A stretch of DNA of 64,000 nt from Bradymonas sp963697525 (GCA_963697525.1 OY969087.1:3286001-3350000), one strand, 5' to 3'; counted from the first letter of the stretch, positions 26,307-36,533 are shown. Numbers and translations are program-made. The notes: generated by a model from the sequence alone, not told the origin.

Positions 26307-28160
26307 ATGTCTTCCCACTTCGATCCCGTTTCGTTCGACGCTGTGTCCGAGAGCCATCCAACAAGCGGCCTGTTTGATGGCGACCTGTCGCAACGCCAGG
26401 CCACGATCGCGCTGACGGTCATCCTGGTCGTCGCCGGCGCCGTCTTTAGCCAGGCGATTGCCTACGGGATCATTCCGAGCTGGGACGACGGTGCGTTCGT
26501 CGTCAACCGCCCGGAGATCCAGCATTGGTGGAGCGCGACCTGGCGGCAGCGTCTGCTGACTCCCGAGATCGGCTACCCGCTGCCCGTCCCCACGTTCATC
26601 TACGCCCACGTCGAGTGGCTGTTCGGAAAGCAGGCGTTTCACGTCCTGCACGCGCTGAGCATCGCCCTTCATTTGGGCAACGTCGTGTTGGTCTACGCAT
26701 TGGTGCGCCGCTGGTTCGACCGCCGCATGGGCGTGGTCGTCGCCGGCCTGTGGTCGGTGCACCCGCTGGTGGTGGAGACGGCCGTGTGGCTGACCGACCT
26801 CAAGATGGTGTTGGCGGGCACGTTCATCCTGGCGGCGATGCTCGTCTGGCAGCGGGCCGTCCTCCAGCGAGACGACGAGAGCCCCCCCTGGCGCGGCTAC
26901 GTGGCCGTGGCGGTGCTCTTCGTGCTCGCCGGAGGCTGTCGCCCGGACGCGGCGGTACTGCCGGTGGTACTGGCGTTGCAATGCGCCACCACCGACGCGC
27001 CCCTCGCCAGCCTGCGCCGTCACGGGCGCACGCTCGCCGGGCTGCTCGTCCTCGCCGCAATGCTGGTGGTGTCGTCGGAGCTCAGCCACAGCGGGATCGT
27101 CAAGACCTCGGTCTTCCACGAAGATGGCCCTGTGGCGGTCGTCGCGCGCGTCTTCCACGCGTTGCAGCTTTCGGCAGGGCATCTCTTGTGGCCAGTGGAT
27201 CTGCAGCCCGGCTATTTCCAAGACTTCGGCGAGGGCCTCCTCGACTCCCTCGGCGGCATCGCCGTGTTGGTCGCGCTGGTGGGCATCATCGGGGCGCTGG
27301 TCGCGCGCCACAAAACGCGCGTCGCCTTCGCCTGGGTGTTAGCCGGCGTGTTCTACGCCCCGTTTTCCAACCTGCTCTTCCTGCCGCGGTTTACCGCGGA
27401 CACCTATCTCTACCTGGTCAGCTTCGCCACCTTATGCGGGCTGGCGGCGCTCGCTCGCCTGGGGCTCGGGCAGATCGAAGACACCGAACGGGCACGCTCG
27501 ACGCGCCTGGTGGCAGGCGTGGTCGCTGCCGTGGTCTTTGTCGGTTTCGGGACGCTGACGTTTCGTCAGGTTCGCCGTTGGCAGAACGGGATCACGCTGT
27601 GGCAGCCCGTGATGGACGAGCAGCCACGCGTGCCGCGTCCTTACTTCCACGTGGGCTACGAATATGCCCGGCGCGAGCAGTGGAAGGCCGCGCGTGACGT
27701 GCTGATGAAGGGCTATACGGTCCTGCGCGCCAGCCGCGACATCCCGGAGTTCATGCCCACCGTGCTGCTCAACACCGGCGAGCCTGAACGTGCCGCCGAC
27801 GTCGCCTTGCAGGCGCTGATGGTCAATCCCAAGCCCGACCCCAAGCTCAATAAAGTGCTGCTGGAGACGCTAGTCTCTCACAAGCTTGCGCTGCCGGACG
27901 CACCCGAGGCGTTGGCGCAGATCCGTAAGTCCATCGCCGCTTACTTGAATCACGCGAAGTGGGCGGACCAGAAGAACGTGGGCACCGGCTTCGGCGCCTA
28001 CTTCATCAATCAGGGCCATCCCGAACTGGCGGTCCCGTTCGTCGACCTTGCGCTGCATCGCAAACACCCCCATTGCGTGGCGTGGAAGCTCCACGCGGCG
28101 CTCCCCGTGGCGTTGCAGACCGAGGACCCGGCGCCCGAGGCGCCGACGCGGTGTCACTGA
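26307..28160 (+). CDS. TMTC-like polytopic membrane protein (copy 3)
   Basis: A 617-residue family member, more diverged. The acidic loop reads SWDDGAFVVNRP, followed by QRLLTPEIGYPLPVPT. The second signature is LPRFTADTYLYLVSF. There is a longer hydrophilic N-terminus (about 30 residues) before helix 1 and a C-terminal helical region of about 170 residues with AAR/AAD repeats that looks TPR-like. Hydrophobic segments suggest ten to eleven membrane helices. It starts a plus-strand run of genes ending at 32932. A soluble C-terminal TPR region on a GT-C enzyme is the TMTC arrangement and may hold the acceptor protein. Confidence 0.78.
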   Translation: MSSHFDPVSFDAVSESHPTSGLFDGDLSQRQATIALTVILVVAGAVFSQAIAYGIIPSWDDGAFVVNRPEIQHWWSATWRQRLLTPEIGYPLPVPTFIYAHVEWLFGKQAFHVLHALSIALHLGNVVLVYALVRRWFDRRMGVVVAGLWSVHPLVVETAVWLTDLKMVLAGTFILAAMLVWQRAVLQRDDESPPWRGYVAVAVLFVLAGGCRPDAAVLPVVLALQCATTDAPLASLRRHGRTLAGLLVLAAMLVVSSELSHSGIVKTSVFHEDGPVAVVARVFHALQLSAGHLLWPVDLQPGYFQDFGEGLLDSLGGIAVLVALVGIIGALVARHKTRVAFAWVLAGVFYAPFSNLLFLPRFTADTYLYLVSFATLCGLAALARLGLGQIEDTERARSTRLVAGVVAAVVFVGFGTLTFRQVRRWQNGITLWQPVMDEQPRVPRPYFHVGYEYARREQWKAARDVLMKGYTVLRASRDIPEFMPTVLLNTGEPERAADVALQALMVNPKPDPKLNKVLLETLVSHKLALPDAPEALAQIRKSIAAYLNHAKWADQKNVGTGFGAYFINQGHPELAVPFVDLALHRKHPHCVAWKLHAALPVALQTEDPAPEAPTRCH

Positions 28161-28319
28161 TTCGGGTGATACCAACGGCCGTGGGGCCCTGCCCATTGCG
28201 CGTAAACGCATCCGATACTACCATCGTCGCGCGCGCTTCGGCGCCTCCACAACGTTGCTCGAAGTGCATGCGAACGCAGTCGCAGCGCCGAAGAAGCAGT
28301 ACGCTCGGGACATCCGCTG

Positions 28320-29852
28320 ATGAGTCAAATGGACAGCGACAAGCCCACCACGGCTCGTATCGTCGGGCCGAGTCTACGTGTGTGGCTAGCGTTGGGTGCA
28401 GGAACAGCGGCTTTAGTCGCACTTCCATTTCTAGCGACCTCCATTCCTCCGATCTCCGACCTTGCGCAAAACGTCGCCCAGGTACGCCTCCTCATCGAAG
28501 CCTTGGGCAACCCCTCCTCGCCGTACACAATTCATTGGCTGACACCGCATATCCTGGTGTACTTGCTGATGGTTCCACTGTGGAAACTGTTGAGCCCGTG
28601 GCACGTGGGCCCGGCGACCATGGTGATGTTGGGGCTGTTGTGGGTGGGGGCCTTATTTGTGCTCACCCGCCGGCGCGGGCGTCCTCCGGGGGCAGCCATC
28701 CTCGCAAGCCTGTTCTTTTTTGGGATTTCCACCTATTGGGGCTTTCTGACGTTTCTGTTGGGCCTGCCGATTTTCCTGGGATGGGTGGAATTAACGACGC
28801 GTGTCGAGGGCCGTCGAGAGCCCTCGCCGACAAGCTTTGTGTTCCTGCTGATCGGCGCAGCACTGCTGTATCTGACGCATATCCTGTGGTTTGGTGTGGG
28901 GCTATTGTGGCTTGGCGTGGATACGCTCTTGTTTCGACGCGATTGGACGCGCGCGATCACAAGGTTGATAGCGATTTTGCCGCCGCTGTTGCTCGTGGCA
29001 TTTTGGTATCCCAGGCTATCTCACAGCGGTTTTACATCCCGGACGGCGTGGAGCACGCTACCGACCGGGCGCCTCAGCTTCTCCTGGTGGGGGAACTCCG
29101 CCCTCGGTGGACTGGGCGGCTGGATGGACTACCTGGTGGTGGGCGTCGTGTGCGTGTGGTGCGCGGCAGGACTCTGGTCCCACCGTCAGCGGCTTCGCGA
29201 ACACGTTGACATCGAACTCCTCACGGCTTCGGCGCTACTGTTCGCGCTCACGGTATTTCTGCCCAACTACATGCAAAATACCATTGTCTTTGCCGGCCGC
29301 TGGGCGGCGGGGGCGATGATCCTTTTGTTGCTTTCGCTGCCGTCACCCGACCTCAAGCCCAGCCTGCGCTGGGGCGGGGCGCTGGCGCTGGCGCTTGGCT
29401 TGTCGATGACGACTGCGGCACGTTGGAAGGCCCTCGAGGTCAACGAACTCAGCGGCCTACATGACGCTGTCAGCGCACTTCCGGACAATCCCAGGGTGAT
29501 CGGACTGAGCTTTCGGAAACGCAGCGCGATCATCTCGGGCAGTTCCATCTACCCGTGGAATCCGTTCCTGCAGATGTTTGCCTACGCTCAGGTGGTCCAC
29601 GGTGGACGGTTGAACTTCTCGTTTGCCGAATTTGGCTCGATGCCCGTCGTCTTCCGCGACCTCGGCCGCGGCCACAAATGGACCTATGGGCTGGAGTGGG
29701 AGCCTGGAAAGGTTCGCCGAAGCGACTTCTTGAACTTCGATTATGCCCTGGTCAACGGAAGCAAGGACGTCCAGCAACGTGCCGCCAAGATCCCCGTGCT
29801 CGAGCAAGTCACCAAGCGCGGTTCGTGGAGACTGTATCGAGTTCGCAAATGA
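28320..29852 (+). CDS. Polytopic membrane protein, GT-C-like layout
   Basis: A 510-residue integral membrane protein. Helix 1 is followed by a loop with an Asp (PPISDLAQNVAQVRLL) and a short segment with a Tyr/Ile/His pattern (YTIHWLTPHILVY), a layout seen in GT-C transferases but without a clear family match. About ten hydrophobic segments precede a C-terminal soluble part of about 130 residues (RSAIISGSSIYPWNPFLQMF). The stop overlaps the next gene start (ATGA), so it is in an operon with it. Function is not recognised; a sugar-transfer role is suggested only by context. Confidence 0.68.
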   Translation: MSQMDSDKPTTARIVGPSLRVWLALGAGTAALVALPFLATSIPPISDLAQNVAQVRLLIEALGNPSSPYTIHWLTPHILVYLLMVPLWKLLSPWHVGPATMVMLGLLWVGALFVLTRRRGRPPGAAILASLFFFGISTYWGFLTFLLGLPIFLGWVELTTRVEGRREPSPTSFVFLLIGAALLYLTHILWFGVGLLWLGVDTLLFRRDWTRAITRLIAILPPLLLVAFWYPRLSHSGFTSRTAWSTLPTGRLSFSWWGNSALGGLGGWMDYLVVGVVCVWCAAGLWSHRQRLREHVDIELLTASALLFALTVFLPNYMQNTIVFAGRWAAGAMILLLLSLPSPDLKPSLRWGGALALALGLSMTTAARWKALEVNELSGLHDAVSALPDNPRVIGLSFRKRSAIISGSSIYPWNPFLQMFAYAQVVHGGRLNFSFAEFGSMPVVFRDLGRGHKWTYGLEWEPGKVRRSDFLNFDYALVNGSKDVQQRAAKIPVLEQVTKRGSWRLYRVRK

Positions 29853-31396
29853 CCCGACGTAGTGCATACATCACGTTAGCGGCCGAGGCCGTGCTGGCCA
29901 CCGTGATCGTCGCGTATCTGGGCTGGCGCTATCTGCTGCTGCGCGGTTTCCCGCTCGACGATGCCTGGATTCACGCGGTCTACGGTCGTTCGATCGCGCG
30001 CGAATTGACATTGGCCTATAACCCCGGCGAGCCGGCCACCGGCGCGACCTCTCCGCTGTGGGCGGCGATCGACGCGTTGCCCCACCTGGTGTCGGCCAAC
30101 GTGTCGGTGATCGTCGCTCTCATCAAGCTAATCGGCTGGGGCTTTCACATCGCGACGGTGTTCCTGCTCTTTGCCGCCCTGGATCGCGACGAGGACAGCC
30201 GGTTTGTGGCTGTGCTGGCGGCAACTACGGTGCTATTTCACCCGGACCTGATCGCCGCCAGCGTGAGTGGGATGGAAGTCTCGCTCGCCACCTTCGTCGC
30301 CGCGCTGTCGGCGTGGGCGTGTGCAACCAGGCGGCCCGTCATCACCGGTGTGGCGGCGGCCGCCGCCGCGGTGGCGCGCCCGGAAGTCGCCGTCTTTGCG
30401 TTCTTCCTTCCGACGCTCGTACTTTTTCGCGACCGGCGGCGCGAGATGATTCGTCATCTAGTCGCCGCGACCCTGGGAAGCGCGCTGATCTGGGGGGCGC
30501 TTGTCGCTCGTAATATGCACGTATCCGGGCTTCCGCTGCCGGCGACTTTCTACGTCAAGGCCGGGCGAAATTCTCCGGGAGTGATCGCTTCGCTGGCCCA
30601 GGGATTTTCCCACCAATTGGCCCAATTCCCCGTGGTGGATTCATCGATGTTGCTGGCGCTCGGCGTCGTGGCCGCGGGCTGGGTGCTGTACAAGCGTTCC
30701 AACCCGGAGGCAGAACGACTGCCGGCCGCGCTGATGCTCGCCGGCGTGGCGTTCTGTGCCATCTCGTTCGTGCTCGTCTACCCGGTCGATGTCGGTGCGT
30801 TCTACCACCAACGCTATGTCCTGCCAGGCGTTCCCTTTGTATTGGTCGCGCTGTGGTTTCTGGGCTGGACGGCTGTTCGGGACGTCTTCGGCGAACGCCG
30901 CACAAAGCCTGTCCTGCTGGCCCTGGTGGTGCTATTCGGGGCATCTTACGCGCTCGATCTGCCGCGACGGATCGATCATTTGGACAACGACGCTCATAAT
31001 ATCGACGACGTCCAGGTCGCCATTGGCAAACAGCTTGGCGACGCCTCGGCCGACCAGGCGGTTTGGCTGAGCGATGCCGGCGCCATTCGCTATTTCGGCA
31101 ACGCGTACGCGGTCGACCTGATGGGATTGAACTCGTTTCAGATGCTGGGAAAGGGGAGGGACCCGTTTCTTCAGGCCCATCCCCCTGCCTTTTTCCAAAT
31201 CATGCCCGCGTGGGCGCATCTCGACCCCGACTCCCACAAGTCCTTTCCCTTCAAGGTGTTCAAGACGTCCTCGCCGTACACGGTCACAGGGAACCGCGCG
31301 ATGGGCGTGCAACGCCTCGTCGCCTGCAAGCCGGCGCAACACCGTGGATGGGTCCAGCTTTTTGGACAGTCGATGAACTTTCAATGCGCCGAGTGA
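29849..31396 (+). CDS. GT-C-type glycosyltransferase-like membrane protein
   Basis: A 515-residue polytopic protein. The first loop holds PLDDAWIHAVYGRSIA and LAYNPGEPATGATSPLW, the DDxxIxxxYxxxxxxxxxxxxNPGE pattern of bacterial GT-C transferases that use polyprenyl-phosphate sugars; the Asp pair is the expected catalytic or metal-binding site. Eight to ten further hydrophobic segments follow, then a C-terminal soluble domain with a GNAYAVDLMGLNS motif. The ATG at 29849 overlaps the stop of the preceding gene; the open frame extends further upstream but within the other gene. The sugar and acceptor are unknown. Confidence 0.75.
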   Translation: MTRRSAYITLAAEAVLATVIVAYLGWRYLLLRGFPLDDAWIHAVYGRSIARELTLAYNPGEPATGATSPLWAAIDALPHLVSANVSVIVALIKLIGWGFHIATVFLLFAALDRDEDSRFVAVLAATTVLFHPDLIAASVSGMEVSLATFVAALSAWACATRRPVITGVAAAAAAVARPEVAVFAFFLPTLVLFRDRRREMIRHLVAATLGSALIWGALVARNMHVSGLPLPATFYVKAGRNSPGVIASLAQGFSHQLAQFPVVDSSMLLALGVVAAGWVLYKRSNPEAERLPAALMLAGVAFCAISFVLVYPVDVGAFYHQRYVLPGVPFVLVALWFLGWTAVRDVFGERRTKPVLLALVVLFGASYALDLPRRIDHLDNDAHNIDDVQVAIGKQLGDASADQAVWLSDAGAIRYFGNAYAVDLMGLNSFQMLGKGRDPFLQAHPPAFFQIMPAWAHLDPDSHKSFPFKVFKTSSPYTVTGNRAMGVQRLVACKPAQHRGWVQLFGQSMNFQCAE

Positions 31397-31451
31397 CGGC
31401 ACCAACAGACATGGTCGGACCAGGTAAGGAATCTAGGACACGGATGGACAA

Positions 31452-32216
31452 ATGGACTTGAGTGAAGTGTCTGACAATATGGAGCGCCGCCACCCGTGGG
31501 AGACCGCGCGTGAGATCGCATTGCGTCGCATTCTCGCCGACGTGCGCCTGACCGGCCCGGTGAAGGTGTTGGACTTTGGTTGCGGTGATGCCTTCACCGG
31601 TGTTCACGTGACGCAGGTCTGGCGAGAGGTCGAGATGACCTCGCTAGACGCACACCTGGGAGAGGCCGATATCCAACAGTTGCAGGAGCGGCATCCACAG
31701 GTGCGTTTTTGCAAAGATCTCGACCAGATAGAGGACGAAGTCTTCGACATCATCTTATTGCTGGATGTGCTCGAGCACGTGGAAGCCGACCGGCACCTCT
31801 TGAGAGAACTGGTCGAAAACCACCTGGCAGGCGGATCATACGCGCTCATCACCGTGCCGGCTTTTCAAGCGTTGTTTAGTGAGCACGACCGTCGCTTGAA
31901 GCATTTTCGACGCTACAACTTGGCCAGCTTGCATGCTTTGGCTCGTCACGGGGGATTGCAAGTGCAGTCGTCGGGATTCCTCTTCGGCTCACTGCTGCCC
32001 GTGCGTGCGCTATCGGTTCTTTCCCAGCGACTACTGGGATTGCCGTCCGACGAGCCGCAAGGTGTTGGCGGATGGACGGGGGGAAAGCGGCTGACACAGT
32101 TGATTGAAGCCGCGCTCCAATGGGATAACTCTGTAATGCTGTCGCTGGCCAACAGTGGTTGGAAGTTGCCTGGCCTGAGTGCGTGGACGCTATGTCAAAA
32201 GACCTGCTGCTCGTGA
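31452..32216 (+). CDS. SAM-dependent methyltransferase
   Basis: A 254-residue class I methyltransferase. Motif I is KVLDFGCGDAFTG (about residues 39-51), the acidic strand-2 region is MTSLDAHLGE, and motif IV is DIILLLDVLEHVE, as in Methyltransf_23-type enzymes. LKHFRRYNLASLHALARHGG near residue 150 is common in methyltransferases of glycan or lipid clusters. It overlaps the following glycosyltransferase gene by 25 bases, so both are likely co-translated. Probable substrate: a lipid-linked or sugar intermediate of this cluster, by context only. Confidence 0.82.
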   Translation: MDLSEVSDNMERRHPWETAREIALRRILADVRLTGPVKVLDFGCGDAFTGVHVTQVWREVEMTSLDAHLGEADIQQLQERHPQVRFCKDLDQIEDEVFDIILLLDVLEHVEADRHLLRELVENHLAGGSYALITVPAFQALFSEHDRRLKHFRRYNLASLHALARHGGLQVQSSGFLFGSLLPVRALSVLSQRLLGLPSDEPQGVGGWTGGKRLTQLIEAALQWDNSVMLSLANSGWKLPGLSAWTLCQKTCCS

Positions 32217-32932
32217 TCCCCTGTTATAACGAAGCTCGCAGGTTGGACGTTGACCAGTGGGCCTCGGCGTTGGCCGCCCGCCCGTGGTTGCAGGCGTTGT
32301 TCGTCGACGACGGCAGCACCGATCACACCCACGAGGTGCTCGAGGCACTGGTCGACGAAGTAGGCGACCAGGCGAGCGTGCTGCGCCTCGAACAAAATCA
32401 GGGCAAGGCCGAGGCCGTGCGGCAGGGAGTTTTGGCTGCCCTACAGCGACAACCCCACCTTCTTGGCTATTGGGACGCCGACCTTGCAGCTCCCATCAGC
32501 GAGCTCGACGGTATGCGCATGGAGTTGGACAAGGGTGATGTCGAGTTCGTCCTCGGCTCCCGCGTCCTAATGCTTGGGCGGGGTATCAAGCGCCGCTGGA
32601 TACGCCACTACCTCGGGCGGTTCTTCGCCGCCTCGGCCAGCCTGGCGCTCGATCTTCCCGTTTACGATACCCAATGCGGTGCGAAAGTGTTTCGAAACAC
32701 GTCGCGAATGAGTTCGGTGTTCCGCGAGCCGTTCATCAGTCGTTGGATTTTCGATGTCGAAATTCTCGCGCGACTAATCCGGCACACCGACGGTGACTTA
32801 GTGGCGGAGGGCTGCGTCGTCGAGTATCCGCTAAATCGCTGGACCGACGTCGACGGCTCCAAGGTGCGCTTGGCTCATACCTTTCGCATTCCTCTGGAAC
32901 TCTTTCGAATCTGGCGCTTGCGTCGCGCCTGA
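32192..32932 (+). CDS. Family 2 glycosyltransferase, dolichyl-phosphate-glucose-synthase-like
   Basis: A 246-residue GT-A fold enzyme. N-terminal LLLVIPCYNEARRL, then FVDDGSTDHTHEVL (nucleotide-binding DD), NQGKAEAVRQG, and the metal-binding DxD-type motif YWDADLAAP. Later the family pattern LGSRVLMLGRGIKRRWIRHY and QCGAKVFR occurs, as in DPG/DPM synthases that load a sugar onto polyprenyl phosphate at the cytoplasmic face. There is no C-terminal membrane anchor. Such lipid-linked sugars are the donors for GT-C enzymes, which surround this gene. The start ATG at 32192 lies within the methyltransferase gene. Confidence 0.85.
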   Translation: MSKDLLLVIPCYNEARRLDVDQWASALAARPWLQALFVDDGSTDHTHEVLEALVDEVGDQASVLRLEQNQGKAEAVRQGVLAALQRQPHLLGYWDADLAAPISELDGMRMELDKGDVEFVLGSRVLMLGRGIKRRWIRHYLGRFFAASASLALDLPVYDTQCGAKVFRNTSRMSSVFREPFISRWIFDVEILARLIRHTDGDLVAEGCVVEYPLNRWTDVDGSKVRLAHTFRIPLELFRIWRLRRA

Positions 32933-32950
32933 CATTGGGCGTCAAACTGG

Positions 32951-34564
32951 TCATGGCGACTGGGGCTTGGCGCGCACATAAATGTCGAATTTCCCGAGGT
33001 GTCCCTGCCGGTGATATGCCTTGAAGAAGGCGCGGAATCGGGGGATGTGCCAGAAGTATTCGACGAAGTCAAAGCTCGTGTAGCCCAGGGCCTGTTTGTT
33101 GGGAGATCTGTCGTCGAGAATGACGAGCGGGGGGTGAGCCTGGAGGTCATCAATGACCGAGGAAACGAAGTACTTCTCAGTTGTTCCCATCTGGTCGGGC
33201 TGACGATAAGGGAACGGCTTGGGAAATGCTGGCGGTGATGGATACAGGCCCGGCACAATCCACAGGCAGCTAAAGCGGGAACTTGACTGCACGCCGGCAA
33301 TATTGATGGCCGGGAAGGCCGGGGCCACCGATGTGGACATGACGAAGACATAGCCCCCGTGAGCGCGCTTACGCAACAGATTGGCCAACTTCACCCTGGG
33401 AACAGTCGTGTTGTCCGCCTCCAGTTGCACGGTCTGTGTGATGAACGCTCCGCCAGCCAGCTTCAATGACGCCGCGAGCACCAGCAGGGGGATGACGTCG
33501 GGAGGGACGCGAAATATGGCCCTCCAACTATCGGTGTACATCGACGCACTCAGCAGCAGCAGCGCTATCAGCCACCAAATGGCAACGTTGGTGGGAACGA
33601 AGTGATACGAAAAACCCATGCCCTGGCCGACAGCAATGCCATAAAAACAGAGGGCGCTTAGGAGAGTTATCGACACGAGCCGCTGCATTTTGGGATGGAC
33701 GTGCACCACCATCCACACCACCACAACCGCCAACAGCGGTAGAGCGCGGTGAGCCATCGGAATATGGCCTTCATAGGCCTTGTATACGTTCAACGTGATC
33801 GGAATTGTGTCGAGCCATCGGGGAGTGAACAACACCACAGCGCCGATGTAGATGGCTCCCAGGGCCGCGATAAGTTGATTTTCGCGGCGCCTCCATGGGG
33901 GACGTCGACCATCACTTTGGGTGCGCTGTGTCCAATACCGGTATCCCTCGACGGCCAGCCATACGAGGGCAAAATGAGGCTTTAAGGAAATGGCGAATGC
34001 CAGCCCCACCGCGACGGCCAGCCGAAGTCTACCAAACGATGGCTCCGACGGATCATCGGTCAGCGCGGCCAGCGCGAAATAGGGTAGAAATGCAATGACG
34101 ACAAGGTGGTCGCGCTGGCCAAAGTCATAACCAGGGAGACAGCCGAGCAGGGCAAAGGCACTTGACGCCACCGCAACGGCAAGTGTCTTATGCGAGTGCT
34201 GGGTGTCCGTGGCGACGAAGACGACGGCGGCGGACGCCATGCATCCCAGCAACACAACTGCATCATAGACGACGATCGGCGCAAGGCTCGTCAAGTGGGC
34301 CAACCCAACGATAGGGACGCATGCCCAGTAAATCAGCGGCGGATTGTTATCCATGACGCTCTCTGGAATGCTTCCGCCAGCTAGTAGCTTATCCGCGGCA
34401 GTCAAGATCCAGGCAACATCATGATTGAACCCGCGCAGGTTCTGCATATGCACCACCACCGAGGCGACCACTGCCACGCAGCATAGCACGGCAAGGGCCG
34501 TGCTAATGTAGTCAACTGCGGTCGCGCTTTTGGCCGCGGCGTCTCCGCACGCTGGGTTGCTCAT
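32951..34564 (-). CDS. GT-C-like polytopic membrane protein
   Basis: A 537-residue membrane protein. After helix 1 comes FNHDVAWILTAADKLLAGG and DNNPPLIYWACVPIVGL, a loop pattern (Asp, then NPPL) typical of bacterial GT-C transferases. About nine more helices follow, then a soluble C-terminal domain of roughly 150 residues with VKLANLLRKRAHGGYVFVMS. The start at 34564 is supported by a GGAGC site eight bases upstream; earlier in-frame codons precede no good site. It is convergent with the GT2 gene (18 bases) and divergent from the next GT-C-like gene. Confidence 0.72.
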   Translation of the reverse strand: MSNPACGDAAAKSATAVDYISTALAVLCCVAVVASVVVHMQNLRGFNHDVAWILTAADKLLAGGSIPESVMDNNPPLIYWACVPIVGLAHLTSLAPIVVYDAVVLLGCMASAAVVFVATDTQHSHKTLAVAVASSAFALLGCLPGYDFGQRDHLVVIAFLPYFALAALTDDPSEPSFGRLRLAVAVGLAFAISLKPHFALVWLAVEGYRYWTQRTQSDGRRPPWRRRENQLIAALGAIYIGAVVLFTPRWLDTIPITLNVYKAYEGHIPMAHRALPLLAVVVVWMVVHVHPKMQRLVSITLLSALCFYGIAVGQGMGFSYHFVPTNVAIWWLIALLLLSASMYTDSWRAIFRVPPDVIPLLVLAASLKLAGGAFITQTVQLEADNTTVPRVKLANLLRKRAHGGYVFVMSTSVAPAFPAINIAGVQSSSRFSCLWIVPGLYPSPPAFPKPFPYRQPDQMGTTEKYFVSSVIDDLQAHPPLVILDDRSPNKQALGYTSFDFVEYFWHIPRFRAFFKAYHRQGHLGKFDIYVRAKPQSP

Positions 34565-34742
34565 TGGATTTGCTCCATCGGTGATGAGTGCTTGCCTGGT
34601 TTGGCCGGCAACCGGCTCTAGGCCTTGCCAGTGCAAGCTACAATAGCACGCCGCCGGGAAAAAGTACGTTCAGTTGGTCCAACTGGATCTTGGCAATCGG
34701 TGGCGCAGAGCGTTTCTCTTCCTATCAAACAGCCTCTTGGTT

Positions 34743-36533
34743 ATGCGTTTCTCAACAAGCTGGCGTGACGTTGGGGCATTGATTGTGATGGGGGGGGGCG
34801 CGGGAGCTCTGTCTGTCACTCAGATCGCCAACGCCGATATTGGGTTTCATCTGGCCACGGGGCGCGCGATTCTGGCCAGCGGCGCGATTCCGTCGACCAA
34901 CGTGCTCTCCTTTACCCAGCCCCACCACACCTGGTTGCTGCATGAGGCGGCGTCGGCAGTCGTCTTCGACCTGATTTATCGCGCCTGGGGATTCGCTGGT
35001 CTGGTCGTCCTCAAGGCGGCTGTGGTCGCCGTGACCTGGGCGATGGTATACGCGGCGGCGCGACGTTTGGGCGCCTCGCGGGGGGCGACGACTCTGGCCG
35101 GTTTGATGGCGATGGCCGCCGCGTCCATTCGCTTTATGGTGCGCCCCCAAATCTTTTCGGCGTTGATTCTCGCCGCCATAATGCTGTGCGAGGCGCACCG
35201 TCAGACGCTGCCCGCCGGAAAGCGGCGGGGGGGGCTGGTCGCGCTGCAGGCGTTGCTGGTTGCCGTGGGGTATCAGCTTCATGCCGGCGCGATTTTCTCG
35301 GTGCTGTTCCTGCTCGCCATGGCCGCGGGCGAAGCCTTCCGTCGTTTTGGACTGGGCGAGCCCCACAGTGGGGCGCTCGGGGCACGGGGTTGGAGTTGGA
35401 GCCCCGTTGTGGCCGCGGTCGCGGGCGTAGCTATGGCGGCGCTGGCCCTGTCGATCTATCACCCTCACGGCGCACGGGTGATGCTCGTGCCTTTTCAACT
35501 CGGTGGCAGCACTGAGTTGGCCAAACACGTCGTGGAGTACCGCGCTCCGTATAAGTTTCCGCTGAGCGTGACCTCGTTTTACTGGTTGCTCGTGGTCGCG
35601 AGCGTCGTGGCAGTGGTGACTCGCTGGCGGCGCGGCCATCCCGGGTGGGTGGTTGCGGTGGTGGGCCTGCTCGTTTTGTCGCTTCGCCACATACGCGTGG
35701 TCGACTCCTTGGCGATTGTGGCCACGCCGACAGTCGCACTGGCGGCGACGCGCGGGCTCGCCAGCGCGCGGGTGCGCAGGCTGCGCCGACTGCTACCCGT
35801 GCTGCTCCTGGCGCTCGCCTGTACGGCGTTCGCCTACCGGTGGGGCATGGTTCGTCCAGGCCTGGGGGTGGACCGCCGCGTATGGCCAACCTCGATCTTC
35901 GATTTCCTCGACGCCCACGATATCGTTGGGCCGGCCTACGTTATCGACGGGTGGGCGGGCCCGTATCTCGGCCGTTTTTACCCCCGGCACAGAGCCTTCT
36001 TCGATCCCCGCTTCGAGGCGTATTCGCCGCAGTTTGTCACTGATGTGTACAAGCACATTCGTTACGGTCTTGATGGATGGGAGACACTGCTCGATCGCTA
36101 CGGCGTGCAAGTGGTGGTCCTTCGCTACACGTCGGCCGGCGAAGCTCATTTTCAGAAGGGAAGGCCAAATCTTCGCCAGCGCCTGGTCGCTGATGGGGAC
36201 TGGGCGCTGGTGTATTTCGACGACCGCGGGGAGGTGTTCGTCCACCGTGAGGGGCGTTTTGCTCGTGTCGCCAACCAGCTAGGCGTGCCCCACGTTGACC
36301 CCGATCGACTTCAATTCGACGGGGCAAGGCCGGCAGCCTGCGCCGACGCTTTGCTGGAGGCGGGGCGTCGGTGGCGACCGTCGGCGCGCCTGTGGTTGTT
36401 GACCGCGGTGGCGTTGGGCGATGCCGGTCGAATTCATGAGGCGAGGGCATTGCTGGAGCAGGGCGCGAAGGTTTATCCTTCTGATGGTCGATTCGCCCAT
36501 CTGATGCAGCAATTACCCCACCCAAACAAGTAA
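34743..36533 (+). CDS. GT-C-like polytopic membrane protein with helical C-terminus
   Basis: A 596-residue protein. The first extracytoplasmic loop reads ADIGFHLATGRAILASGAIP, NVLSFTQPHHTWLLHEAAS. The order D-x-x-x-H-x-x-x-G, then P-x-x-x-x-x-S-x-T and W-x-x-x-E is a known GT-C loop pattern. About ten hydrophobic segments are followed by an extracytoplasmic domain of about 200 residues (VIDGWAGPYLGRFYPRHRAFFDPRFEAY), ending in a TPR-like stretch (AVALGDAGRIHEARALLEQG). No strong ribosome site is seen; the ATG at 34743 is chosen as the first Met before helix 1. It precedes the sulfatase-like gene by 13 bases and is probably co-transcribed with it. Confidence 0.72.
   Translation: MRFSTSWRDVGALIVMGGGAGALSVTQIANADIGFHLATGRAILASGAIPSTNVLSFTQPHHTWLLHEAASAVVFDLIYRAWGFAGLVVLKAAVVAVTWAMVYAAARRLGASRGATTLAGLMAMAAASIRFMVRPQIFSALILAAIMLCEAHRQTLPAGKRRGGLVALQALLVAVGYQLHAGAIFSVLFLLAMAAGEAFRRFGLGEPHSGALGARGWSWSPVVAAVAGVAMAALALSIYHPHGARVMLVPFQLGGSTELAKHVVEYRAPYKFPLSVTSFYWLLVVASVVAVVTRWRRGHPGWVVAVVGLLVLSLRHIRVVDSLAIVATPTVALAATRGLASARVRRLRRLLPVLLLALACTAFAYRWGMVRPGLGVDRRVWPTSIFDFLDAHDIVGPAYVIDGWAGPYLGRFYPRHRAFFDPRFEAYSPQFVTDVYKHIRYGLDGWETLLDRYGVQVVVLRYTSAGEAHFQKGRPNLRQRLVADGDWALVYFDDRGEVFVHREGRFARVANQLGVPHVDPDRLQFDGARPAACADALLEAGRRWRPSARLWLLTAVALGDAGRIHEARALLEQGAKVYPSDGRFAHLMQQLPHPNK

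Noticed and set aside
29555..29848. N-terminal extension of the GT-C-like gene
   Set aside because: Open in frame but lies inside the preceding gene; the ATGA overlap at 29849 gives a better start just before the first helix.
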